Shown: piece after piece, positions 44,925-52,489 of the stretch | Numbering within the stretch: position 1 is the first letter of the stretch | How the letters are laid out: every line of letters starts with the position of its first letter | Assembly: GCA_900554695.1 (NCBI GenBank) | Contig: USHV01000002.1 | Location: forward strand, 1 to 64,000 | Reading direction: 5' to 3' | Length of the DNA stretch: 64,000 nt | DNA from: an uncultured Prevotella sp. | GTDB lineage: Bacteria > Bacteroidota > Bacteroidia > Bacteroidales > Bacteroidaceae | The notes under the pieces: generated by a model | The model's database searches: none | What the model was told of the DNA's origin: nothing | The model's input: the letters and a program-made list of their open reading frames with translations, nothing else | Translations under genes and position numbers: made by a program

Positions 44925-45416
44925 TTATTCTTTCTCATCATCCTTTGAGACAAGAATGTTTGATATCGGCACCTGACGGCTGATCGCTGCATTGAATGAT
45001 ATAATGGTCTCACTGCGTGCCAAGCCGAGCGGTTGCAGCTTGTCGTGAATGATGTCAAGCAAATGATGGTTGTTGAAAGCGTAAATCTTGATGAACATGT
45101 CGAATCCACCCGTAGTGTAATGACACTCCACCACCTCAGGAATCTTCCTCAGTTCGTTAACCACTTCTTCGAAGCGCTCAGGATCCTTGAGGCACAATCC
45201 GATGTAGGCACACGTGTCATAACCTATCATTTCCGGATCAATGATGAACTGCGAACCTTTCAGGATGCCAAGACTTGTCAGTTTCTGAATTCGCTGATGT
45301 ATTGCCGCGCCACTCACATTGCATACCCTTGCCACTTCCAAAAACGGTATGCGTGCGTCGTCAGCAATAAGTTTCAGGATTTTCTTATCCAATAAATCTA
45401 AACTATGATATGCCAT
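44925..45416 (-). CDS. Lrp/AsnC family transcriptional regulator
   Basis: 163-residue DNA-binding regulator that senses amino acids. N-terminal HTH_AsnC at about 5-48 (LDLLDKKILKLIADDARIPFLEVARVCNVSGAAIHQRIQKLTSLGIL) and a RAM ligand-binding domain at about 65-145 (IGLCLKDPERFEEVVNELRKIPEVVECHYTTGGFDMFIKI). The ligand and targets are unknown; it is monocistronic with a good promoter. Confidence 0.95.
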   Translation of the reverse strand: MAYHSLDLLDKKILKLIADDARIPFLEVARVCNVSGAAIHQRIQKLTSLGILKGSQFIIDPEMIGYDTCAYIGLCLKDPERFEEVVNELRKIPEVVECHYTTGGFDMFIKIYAFNNHHLLDIIHDKLQPLGLARSETIISFNAAISRQVPISNILVSKDDEKE

Positions 45417-45434
45417 TATAATTTATATTTTACG

Positions 45435-45465
45435 CAAAGATATTACAAAATAATGAATATTGCAA
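45435..45465 (-). promoter_or_regulatory. Promoter for the Lrp gene
   Basis: On the minus strand TTG (45463-45465), a 20-base spacer, then TATCTTTG (45435-45442). The leader would be about 12 bases. Confidence 0.65.
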
Positions 45466-45475
45466 CAAAACAGCA

Positions 45476-45958
45476 TCATTTTTGTACTAATTTATCATTT
45501 ATCCTTGTTGCGGAGAAACTGACGCGACGGACTCCTGCCTGGCGCAACGCCTGACGCACATCATTGATTATACTCATACGCGTTGAGCGGTCGGCCTTTA
45601 TTGATACCATCATTCTGTCACGGTCGGACGGTGCCATCGACGCCATTTCATACGTCATATAATCAGCAATATCGTCCGGTGTCACATACTTGTCGTTAAG
45701 CTGTATGAACGTCGAATTCTTGCCTTGTGAATCGTAATCACCGTTTTCCGGCACACCAATATATATGTAATATACAATGTTTTTCTTGGTAAGGCGAGTC
45801 AGTTCCGTACCGTTCGGCACACGATATTTCACCTTCAGTATGACGGTACGCATGTGAGTGACCATCATGAAGAAGAAAAGAACCGTGAATATAAGGTCGG
45901 GCAGCGACGCGGTATTAAGCATAGGAACTTCCGGCCGGCGATGTCTTCTAATCTGCAT
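45476..45958 (-). CDS. ExbD/TolR family protein (second of two)
   Basis: 160 residues with a single membrane helix and a periplasmic domain. SLPDLIFTVLFFFMMVTHM holds the helix and its key Asp (about residue 21), which carries the protons that drive TonB. The ATG at 45958 has an AGGAGG ribosome site just before it and overlaps the first exbD by 11 bases. The periplasmic part (KNIVYYIYIGVPENGDYDSQ, TPDDIADYMTYEMASMAPSDRDRMMVSIKADRSTRMSIINDVRQALRQAG) is typical. Confidence 0.93.
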   Translation of the reverse strand: MQIRRHRRPEVPMLNTASLPDLIFTVLFFFMMVTHMRTVILKVKYRVPNGTELTRLTKKNIVYYIYIGVPENGDYDSQGKNSTFIQLNDKYVTPDDIADYMTYEMASMAPSDRDRMMVSIKADRSTRMSIINDVRQALRQAGVRRVSFSATRINDKLVQK

Positions 45959-46481
45959 GACGCGTTCCTCCTTCCTTATCATAGATTTCGATAAGACGCT
46001 GCGGACACTGGTTCTTCACATAATCGCGCTCGTCCTGCGTGCATTTTCTGTAGCTTCGGCCGAACCGTTTGCGCGCCATGTCATCGCGCACAAGACTGTA
46101 TGCCGCCGCAATCTCGTTCTGAAGTTTGAAATATATGTCGTAAGAAGAAGCCGGATTCGCATCTATTGCTATGGAGTGTTTGTCTCCGTGAGAGATGATG
46201 AATTTGCGGATTGAGTTGCGAAGATTCCTCACCTGAACAACCGTATCGTTGAGCAGCAACTGGTCTGAAGCCGTGATTTTAAACATCATAAGGTTGTTTC
46301 GCGAGACAACCGGAGCCTCCGTCTGTTTTCCGTTATCGGCAGGAGGCAGCTGACGGATGAGTCCCTTGTCCGAATCCATTGAGGTTGTGACAAGGAAAAA
46401 CGTCAGCAACATGAAAGAGATGTCGGCTGTTGACGTGGCATCGAGTTTCGGAACCGTGTGTCTCCTTCTTCTTATCAGCAT
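45948..46481 (-). CDS. ExbD/TolR family protein (first of two)
   Basis: 177 residues. LDATSTADISFMLLTFFLVTTSM contains the membrane helix and its Asp near residue 20. The periplasmic domain continues through LIRQLPPADNGKQTEAPVVSRNN and is about 20 residues longer than in the second copy. Overlaps the four-helix protein gene before it by seven bases and the second exbD by 11, so the whole set is one transcript. Works with ExbB as the proton-driven motor for TonB. Confidence 0.93.
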   Translation of the reverse strand: MLIRRRRHTVPKLDATSTADISFMLLTFFLVTTSMDSDKGLIRQLPPADNGKQTEAPVVSRNNLMMFKITASDQLLLNDTVVQVRNLRNSIRKFIISHGDKHSIAIDANPASSYDIYFKLQNEIAAAYSLVRDDMARKRFGRSYRKCTQDERDYVKNQCPQRLIEIYDKEGGTRHAD

Positions 46482-46990
46482 TTACGATCTTTTTTTCTGA
46501 GATAGCGTGTCGCACCAAAAATAACAGCGGCAACAGACAATGCGAGCATGACGAGTACGGAATTTACAAACATATCGGCAACCTTCAGCCAGAACACGTT
46601 CTGATATTTGTCTCCGTTTATGTCAACCGCGTCGCTTGATCCGAACATGAATGTAACCGCCATAAGCAATATTGTAAAAGCCGTGACTCCCACAGCGATA
46701 CGTCTGACCGGTATTCCGTTCACCACGCTACCGTCGTCGCCACGCTTACGCAGACTGATAAACAGCGACGCAAGTCCAACAACGACCGATGCCACGACAA
46801 AGAAAATGATAAAGCCTACAAGCACACCCGTGAATTGAGGAGCGTTGTATTCAGGATTCTCGTCGAACGGATGATCGTAGCCGACAAAGTAGAACAGGCA
46901 GAACATGACTGCAATCACAGCCGTGAGAACATACAATACACGGTGTGATATCTTCTCTGTCGGATATTGTCTTAAACTGAAGTGCTTCAT
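46475..46990 (-). CDS. Four-helix membrane protein between exbB and exbD
   Basis: 171 residues with four predicted membrane helices at about 18-37, 53-78, 93-113 and 135-160 and short loops, ending in a basic tail YLRKKDRKC. No family recognised. Its ATG overlaps the exbB stop by four bases and its end overlaps exbD, so its production is tightly tied to the motor subunits. It may be an accessory subunit or an assembly factor for this motor; that is inference from position only. Confidence 0.75.
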   Translation of the reverse strand: MKHFSLRQYPTEKISHRVLYVLTAVIAVMFCLFYFVGYDHPFDENPEYNAPQFTGVLVGFIIFFVVASVVVGLASLFISLRKRGDDGSVVNGIPVRRIAVGVTAFTILLMAVTFMFGSSDAVDINGDKYQNVFWLKVADMFVNSVLVMLALSVAAVIFGATRYLRKKDRKC

Positions 46991-47826
46991 TTTTTCAGCT
47001 TATATTTAGCTATCGCGTCAAGAAGCGTTATGGCACTTTCTTCCATCTGCGATACTATATGGTCGATTTTCGAAATGACGTAAGTATAGAACAGTTGCAG
47101 GATGAGAGCAACGATTATACCGAATATAGTTGTTATGAGCGCTACCTTCATTCCTGCCGTGACTACAGTAGGACTGATATCGCCAGCCTGCTGAATCTCA
47201 CCGAAAGCCATTATGATGCCGATCACCGTACCGAGGAATCCGAGCGACGGAGCCATGGCTATGAACATCGTGATCCACGAGCAGCCTTTCTCCAGATTGG
47301 CAGACTGCACCGAGCCGTATGAAGCCACCGAACGCTCCACGTTATCAATGGATTCGTCTATGCGCAGAAGCCCCTGATAACAGATGGAAGCCACCGGTCC
47401 GCGAGTCTCGCGACACTGACTTTTCGCACCTTCTATATCGCCGGCCTCCACCTTGTCACTAAGATCGGCCATGAACTTCTTTGCGTTTATCTCAGACATA
47501 CTGAGATAAATGATGCGCTCTATGCAGAACGCAAGACCTATGACAAACACAAGTGCCACAAGCGACATGAAGGCAGCATCGCCCTCGATGAACTTTGTCT
47601 TAAGCACCTTGTGGAAACCCTGGCTCTCGGCCGGCATTATATCGGATGCCAGCGAAGCACTGTCAGCCGCACTCAGAAGGTCGTCTGGGAAATCGGAAAC
47701 ACTGTCGGAAGAAGCCGTCGGAGACGATTTTGCAGAAACGCTGTCAGCAGGTGCTGCAAGACAAACGACATTGAAAAAGAATACGGATAAAAAAGCTATT
47801 GCAAAACGTGCAATCATTGTTTTCAT
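46987..47826 (-). CDS. exbB: MotA/TolQ/ExbB proton channel family protein
   Basis: 279 residues. A signal-like hydrophobic start (MKTMIARFAIAFLSVFFFNVVCLA) and a Ser/Asp-rich stretch come before the channel: a helix near 73-93 (DAAFMSLVALVFVIGLAFCIERIIYL), then the MotA_ExbB core with SIDNVERSVASYGSVQSANLEKGCSWITMFIAMAPSLGFLGTVIGIIMAFGEIQ and MKVALITTIFGIIVALILQLFYTYV. The frame runs open into the tRNA gene upstream, which would add 34 false residues; the ATG at 47826 is the first after the tRNA. Forms the inner-membrane motor with the two ExbD proteins and probably TonB (50524). Confidence 0.94.
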   Translation of the reverse strand: MKTMIARFAIAFLSVFFFNVVCLAAPADSVSAKSSPTASSDSVSDFPDDLLSAADSASLASDIMPAESQGFHKVLKTKFIEGDAAFMSLVALVFVIGLAFCIERIIYLSMSEINAKKFMADLSDKVEAGDIEGAKSQCRETRGPVASICYQGLLRIDESIDNVERSVASYGSVQSANLEKGCSWITMFIAMAPSLGFLGTVIGIIMAFGEIQQAGDISPTVVTAGMKVALITTIFGIIVALILQLFYTYVISKIDHIVSQMEESAITLLDAIAKYKLKK

Positions 47827-47846
47827 ACGGACGTATTTTTGTGAAG

Positions 47847-47934
47847 CGGAAAGAGGGGGATTCGAACCCCCGGTACGCTTTTGACGCACACACGCTTTCC
47901 AGGCGTGCCTCTTCAGCCACTCGAGCACCTTTCC
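47847..47934 (-). tRNA. tRNA-Ser (anticodon GGA)
   Basis: 88 bases. Acceptor GGAAAGG pairs with TCTTTCC, closing with a G-T pair, and the discriminator is G as in tRNA-Ser. D arm CTC/GAG; anticodon stem CACGC/GCGTG with loop CTGGAAA, anticodon GGA (reads UCC and UCU); a long variable arm, as expected for class II tRNA; T arm GGGGG-TTCGAAT-CCCCC. CCA is not encoded. It ends 20 bases before the exbB ATG on the same strand, so it may be cut from a shared transcript. Confidence 0.97.
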
Positions 47935-48012
47935 ATTGAAACCGACTGCAAAAGTATTGTTTTTTTGACTATTTCAGCAGTTTCTCCTCGTATTTTAAAG
48001 TTCTTTAATGTT

Positions 48013-48789
48013 TTACAGATTAAAAACCGACTTGACATTGCTGTTTGTCCGACGCATGATCTCGTCCTCGGAAACATCATAGCAGCCGGCAAGCATACTT
48101 ATGACATAGGTGATAAACGAACTTTCGTTGCGCTTGCCACGCATAGGTACGGGTGCCATGTAGGGCGCGTCGGTTTCGAGAACGATGCGGTCGAGCGGCA
48201 CCGCTGCCGGCAATACAGACGGCAGATTGCTCTTTTTGAACGTCAGCACGCCACCCACACCGAGCATGAAATTATCGAACTCGAGCAGTTCGGCGGCCTC
48301 ATGCTCATTACCGGTGAAGCAATGGAACACACCGCCCGGCAGCTCTTTGCGGTATCTGCGCAGTATTTTCACCATCTCATTCTGCGCCTTGCGGCAGTGG
48401 ATCATAAGCGGCAGACGAGTTTCGACCGACCATTTCACCTGCTCCCCGAAGACCGCGAGCTGTTCGTTCTCGAACTCACGCGACCAGTAATAGTCCAGTC
48501 CCACCTCGCCAACAGCAATGAACGGCGACCCGGCCACGAGCTGTCGCTTCATGGAGTCAAGCACCTCGCGCCAGTCTGCCCTCACATCCTCCGGATGAAG
48601 TCCTATCATGGGATAGGCATAACCCGTGTAACGTGAACACGTGTCAAGTACATCGGACAGATGAGCAAGATCGATTGCCGGCACAAACATGGCAGAACAG
48701 CCCGCCGCCTTGGCACGGGCAACCACCTCGTCGCGGTCGGCTGCGAACTCCTCACCGTCAAGATGAATGTGTGTATCAATGAATGTCAT
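48013..48789 (-). CDS. tatD: TatD family metal-dependent hydrolase
   Basis: 258-residue TIM-barrel metallo-deoxyribonuclease. Metal ligands in DTHIHLDGEEF (residues 4-14), the Glu in VGEVGLDYYW, His in LMIHCRKA, HCFTG and the Asp in VLETDAPYMAP. Acts on DNA 3' ends; linked to DNA repair and quality control. Lies 11 bases after the helical protein gene, in the tonB-to-tRNA run. Confidence 0.95.
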   Translation of the reverse strand: MTFIDTHIHLDGEEFAADRDEVVARAKAAGCSAMFVPAIDLAHLSDVLDTCSRYTGYAYPMIGLHPEDVRADWREVLDSMKRQLVAGSPFIAVGEVGLDYYWSREFENEQLAVFGEQVKWSVETRLPLMIHCRKAQNEMVKILRRYRKELPGGVFHCFTGNEHEAAELLEFDNFMLGVGGVLTFKKSNLPSVLPAAVPLDRIVLETDAPYMAPVPMRGKRNESSFITYVISMLAGCYDVSEDEIMRRTNSNVKSVFNL

Positions 48790-48799
48790 CGGATGTTAT

Positions 48800-49498
48800 T
48801 CAATATAAATGTTTCTCGTTGCGCCTGTAATAATATATCACACCGAGCTTACGGCACTCGGCATAGCGGCGTTCAGGCGGTTCGTTCTCGTAATGATGTT
48901 CTATCTGATTCCAGATGTCGAGCAGCAGAGCATCTATCTCCTCGCGCTGCACCTGCACCGCCTCAAGCGCCTTCTGTGTCTTCTGCACACTTGCACGATG
49001 CTTCTCGTACATCTCGCGGAATATCTCGTAATGAGTCGCTACCATGCCTATCGTCGGGTTGTAGATGGGGCGTCCGCCCTTCTTCAGGCGCGCCTTCTCA
49101 CCCTGTATTATCTTAGGCGCCCACTCCAGCAGTTCGTCCGGCGACTTGATGTTGGGCAGTGCCGTTGTCTCCGGCGTCAGTCCGTAAAGCTCAAGACTCT
49201 GTTTCTTTATCTCCTTGCGCTCGACAGCGAGGAACAGAACCTGAAGAAAATGACTGGCATACATCGAAGCATTGTGCATCAGCTTGTCTATCTTCGAGGT
49301 GTACCGCTTCTGTGCACCGAGCAAAAGACGGTACTGACTGCATGCCGTATAAAGTCTGTCGTAAGCCGACTGCGCCTTGTTGAGTGATTTCCACCCTACA
49401 AAATTGTTTCTGACCGTATAGATATCGTTGTTGTCCAACAATGTCTTCAAGGCCTTGAGTCTTGCTGCGTCAGTCTTCGGCAACCTTCTGTATGGCAT
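48800..49498 (-). CDS. Helical protein, conserved-looking, unassigned
   Basis: 232 residues, no signal peptide or membrane helix, mostly helical and basic at the start (MPYRRLPKTDAARLKALKTLL). Residues about 155-205 look like a coiled coil (YEKHRASVQKTQKALEAVQVQREEIDALLLDIWNQIEHHY), followed by YAECRKLGVIYYYRRNE. I know of similar proteins only as hypothetical in Bacteroidetes. Located between the prenyl synthase and tatD on the same strand, 36 bases from the first. No function can be proposed. Confidence 0.75.
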   Translation of the reverse strand: MPYRRLPKTDAARLKALKTLLDNNDIYTVRNNFVGWKSLNKAQSAYDRLYTACSQYRLLLGAQKRYTSKIDKLMHNASMYASHFLQVLFLAVERKEIKKQSLELYGLTPETTALPNIKSPDELLEWAPKIIQGEKARLKKGGRPIYNPTIGMVATHYEIFREMYEKHRASVQKTQKALEAVQVQREEIDALLLDIWNQIEHHYENEPPERRYAECRKLGVIYYYRRNEKHLY

Positions 49499-49534
49499 GT
49501 ATATCGGTTTTCGCTATATTAAAACAGTGTGTTA

Positions 49535-50509
49535 TCAATAATTTCTTTTCATCATTCTTGCGACATAGCTCATGAGTTCTGCCTTGCGCTCTTCGGCTAC
49601 ACCGACGGCGTCGATGTATTTTCTGCTCTGCTCGAAATAATAGTTTATCTTCTCCTGAGCCAGACGGTCTATGCCAATCTCGTCGTAAAGTGCCCTTACG
49701 GCGGCTATCTTCTCGCCGGCATCAAACTTCTTCGCGTCTATCCATCCGGAGAGTCTTGCACGCTGTTTCTCGTCGGCGCGGTTCATGGCATTGATGAGCA
49801 TGTAGGTCTTCTTGTTTGACACGATGTCGCCTCCTATCGCTTTTCCGAATACGGCAGAGTCGCCATAAACATCAAGATAGTCGTCCTGCAACTGGAAGGC
49901 AAGGCCCACCTGCTCGCCGAACTTATAGAGATTCTCGGCATCGGACACCGGAGCATCGGCCAGGATGGCGCCTATCTTCATTGCGCATGCAAGCAGGACG
50001 CTCGTCTTTAGGCGTATCATCTCGATATACTCAGCCTCGGTCACGTCGTTGCGCTGCTCGAAGTCCATGTCATACTGCTGCCCCTCGCCTATCTCGAGAG
50101 CCGTCTCCGAGAAAAGGTCGAGCACCGGTTTCAGCTTGTCAGGCTCGCATTGCGCCATGCGCTGATATGCCAACACCAGCATGGAGTCACCCGAAAGTAT
50201 GGCCGTGTTGGCGTTCCACTTCTTGTGAACCGTCTGATGTCCGCGGCGCAGGTCGGCATTGTCCATGAGGTCGTCGTGCAACAATGTGTAGTTATGATAG
50301 GTCTCTATTGCGCAGGCCTGCATCATTATCTTTTCCGGATCGTCCCTGAACAGCTCATAGGTAAGCATCATGAGCACCGGACGAATGCGTTTTCCGCCTA
50401 TTGACAACACATATCTTATAGGCTCGTAAAGCGTTTCCGGTTCACGTCCCCGGGAAATGATGTCGAGACTCTCGTTTACCTTCTGCAATATTTCGTTTGC
50501 GTTCAACAT
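49535..50509 (-). CDS. ispA: Polyprenyl diphosphate synthase (short chain)
   Basis: 324 residues. Joins IPP to allylic diphosphates to give geranyl/farnesyl or longer chains. The first aspartate-rich motif LLHDDLMDNADLRRG and the second FQLQDDYLDVYGD are present, with GGKRIRPVLMML before them. The residues ahead of the first motif (YHNYTLLHDD) suggest a short to medium product. The frame extends 29 codons upstream into the tonB end; the ATG at 50509 is the natural start. The gene name is a family-level guess. Confidence 0.88.
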   Translation of the reverse strand: MLNANEILQKVNESLDIISRGREPETLYEPIRYVLSIGGKRIRPVLMMLTYELFRDDPEKIMMQACAIETYHNYTLLHDDLMDNADLRRGHQTVHKKWNANTAILSGDSMLVLAYQRMAQCEPDKLKPVLDLFSETALEIGEGQQYDMDFEQRNDVTEAEYIEMIRLKTSVLLACAMKIGAILADAPVSDAENLYKFGEQVGLAFQLQDDYLDVYGDSAVFGKAIGGDIVSNKKTYMLINAMNRADEKQRARLSGWIDAKKFDAGEKIAAVRALYDEIGIDRLAQEKINYYFEQSRKYIDAVGVAEERKAELMSYVARMMKRNY

Positions 50510-50523
50510 AATATTGATGTGTT

Positions 50524-51240
50524 TTATATTTTGAAAACTATAGGTATGGCGAATAGCGTGCGGCACGGTTTGTCGTTCTCCACTCCCGGTTTCCACTTAG
50601 GCATGAGCTTTATCACGCGCAATGCCTCGCGGTCGAGAAGCAGATTGATGCCCTTCATCACTTTCTCGTCGGATATGGAGCCGTCCTTATTGACTATGAA
50701 CGACACGACTACCTTGCCCTGTATCTTACGGTTCTTTGCCGATTCCGGATATTTAAGATTGGCCGACAGCCACTTTATGAAAGCCCCCATGCCGCCGGGA
50801 AACTCAGGTATCTGTTCCACCACACGGAAGTCGAGCGGCTTGTCACCCCCGCCGTCTGCCGAAGTCTGGGCGCCGTCGGTGGTCTCAGCCTCCGACGTGG
50901 ACACAGTCTCCGAATACTCCGCCGCCTGTGCGTTCTCGTCCTTTATGTCGGTGGCGGCAGTGGTCTGCTCCTCGTTCTCAACAATCTTCAGTTTGTCGTG
51001 AGAGCGTTTGTCCGCCGACGAAGCCATGAACGACTTGAAAGACTTCATGTCCAGCGAAGGATAAATCTCCGTATCCAGCGACATGTCCTCGAGCAGTTCC
51101 TCTTCGTCTGACGCACTTTCGTCCGACGCCGTATATTCAAGGACGACGAACAGCACCGAAAGCACAAACACCAGACCGAGCAGGAACCACGTGGCTCTGT
51201 TATTGTTTATATCCGCACTTCTTGATTTCTTTACTTCCAC
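50524..51240 (-). CDS. tonB: TonB family energy-transducing protein (GTG start)
   Basis: 238 residues. A short cytoplasmic start (VEVKKSRSADINNNRA), one membrane helix at about 18-37, an acidic and Ser/Thr-rich periplasmic linker instead of the usual Pro-rich one, and a TonB C-terminal domain at about 145-237 (EQIPEFPGGMGAFIKWLSANLKYPE, IQGKVVVSFIVNKDGSISD, MPKWKPGVENDKPCRTLFAIPIVF). The start is taken as GTG at 51240 by comparison with Bacteroidetes TonB proteins that begin with MEVKKS; another GTG lies 19 codons upstream. Likely partner of the ExbB/ExbD set 3 kb downstream on the same strand. Confidence 0.88.
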   Translation of the reverse strand: MEVKKSRSADINNNRATWFLLGLVFVLSVLFVVLEYTASDESASDEEELLEDMSLDTEIYPSLDMKSFKSFMASSADKRSHDKLKIVENEEQTTAATDIKDENAQAAEYSETVSTSEAETTDGAQTSADGGGDKPLDFRVVEQIPEFPGGMGAFIKWLSANLKYPESAKNRKIQGKVVVSFIVNKDGSISDEKVMKGINLLLDREALRVIKLMPKWKPGVENDKPCRTLFAIPIVFKI

Positions 51241-51353
51241 AATCCTATGAACATACCTTATTATATAATTGCAGTCGCGCACCTGAAGCGGCCGCACTGC
51301 ATGTCAATACAAAAGCCATACGTTTGTAGCCGTCGTTATGGCATATAGCGATA

Positions 51354-51384
51354 CAAAGATAACACAAATATAATACAGAACAAA
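51354..51384 (-). promoter_or_regulatory. Promoter for the tonB operon
   Basis: On the minus strand TTTG (51381-51384), a 19-base spacer, then TATCTTTG (51354-51361). Leader of about 107 bases before the GTG at 51240. Confidence 0.75.
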
Positions 51385-51660
51385 ATCTAAAGCTCCATTT
51401 TTACTCCCGCCGCCAATCCGCCGCGACATGACCACGGACACCGTCCGGCACAACGGCCACAGCCGGCGCACGACGACAAAGCGTATATGATGTGTGGCAT
51501 CATGGCACTGCCGACAATGGATTTTCCGTAAACACAGTGCCGATGCGGACAACGTGATGATGAACGTCACGAGGCGCAGACCTGTGTCCGGAGTACGCCA
51601 ATGTATAAATAAACAAAAACAGGTGGGCGAAAAGTTAAATATTTCGCCTTGAAAGCTCTG

Positions 51661-51720
51661 AAAAATCGCGTCGGAGCGAACAGACGACCGTTCGGCGCAA
51701 AATATCGCGAAAATACGCCA
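51661..51720 (-). repeat. Flank module of array copy 4, opposite side
   Basis: The reverse complement of the flank module of copy 1 (CCGAGGAAGGGTCTGTCCGC) resembles the sequence here (GCGAACAGACGACCGTTCGG, ending CGCGAAAATACG). In copies 1-3 this module is to the right of the array; here it is to the left and inverted. Confidence 0.45.
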
Positions 51721-51788
51721 TTTTCATAACATGTTAATAATCAGTGTTTTATATAAAACGGCCTTTCATCTTGGATTTCATCGTCTTG

Positions 51789-51898
51789 CGATATGGCCCA
51801 TTTCGGATTCTGAAATAGGCCATATTACACTCCGAAAGAGCCCATATCGTGCCCTAAAAAAGGCTTTTTCGCACTCTGATATGGGGCATTTCGCAAAC
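51789..51898. repeat. Five-unit 22-bp array, copy 4
   Basis: Units at 51789, 51811, 51833, 51855 and 51877, 22 bases each, again exactly five. Unit 5 (TGATATGGGGCATTTCGCA...) and unit 1 (CGATATGGCCCATTTCGGA...) are closest to the consensus. Confidence 0.83.
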
Positions 51899-52248
51899 CG
51901 ACGGACTTTCTGCCGGTTTATGGTCGGGGCAAAATGGTGGTTTTGGATGCCATATCATGGTCTGCATCCTCCTAGAAATGAAAAAATGGAATGTTAAATT
52001 CGACTGACGGAAAGCAAACAGATGTTAAAGGAAATTTGCAAATCGGTACGCAGGAATCAGATGGGCGGAAGACCGGATAGGTGGTCTGTGAAAGGCGGAT
52101 GATACGTGATGACTATATGGACAATACAGAAACGTAACATTATAATAAACCGGTGGCAGTCAGGACGTAAGCATAAGGACGTAGTACAATGTCATAGTGA
52201 AAGTAAATCGGGGGTGTCATAAAAAAATAAATGATTTTATTTTATTCT

Positions 52249-52470
52249 GCTCGCACTTTGCTGTATCTTTGCAAAAGATATGCTGCACTCGGGAAATTGA
52301 AAACAAGTTTTCTTTCCGCTCGCTTGCACTATATTTACAGAACATATGCGGCGCTCGGGAAATTGAAAACGAGTTTTCTTTCCGCTCGCTTGCACTATAT
52401 TTACAGAACATAGGCGGCGCTCGGGAAATTGAAAGCAAGTTTTCTTTCCACTCGCTTGCACTATGTTTGC
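52249..52470 (+). repeat. Tandem 66-bp repeat with promoter boxes before porQ
   Basis: One 69-base unit (52249-52317), two 66-base units (52318-52383 and 52384-52449) and a 21-base partial. Units 2 and 3 are almost identical. Each has a palindrome-like GAAAACAAGTTTTC (GAAAACGAGTTTTC and GAAAGCAAGTTTTC in the others) and, at the same place, a -7-like box: TATCTTTG, TATATTTA, TATATTTA and, in the last partial unit, TATGTTTG. Open frames on both strands here are a product of the repeat. Confidence 0.85.
52462..52469 (+). promoter_or_regulatory. Probable -7 box of porQ
   Basis: TATGTTTG fits TAnnTTTG and would start transcription near 52476, 14 bases before the ATG. The -33 region has TTT without the G. 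The earlier repeat units may give additional, weaker starts. Confidence 0.6.
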
Positions 52471-52489
52471 ATCATAATTGATTTTGTAG

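Larger units (their letters stand above)
51241..52248. other. Divergent 1.2-kb gap before porQ with array copy 4
   Basis: No gene is supported. Holds the tonB promoter, a GC-rich flank module and array copy 4. After 51970 the sequence becomes AT-rich; it carries the word TGTTAAA twice (near 51991 and 52023), also found beside copies 1 and 2. Confidence 0.65.

Noticed and set aside
11825..51898. CRISPR array
   Set aside because: The 22-bp units are directly joined with no spacers, are too short and too variable, and no cas genes are nearby.
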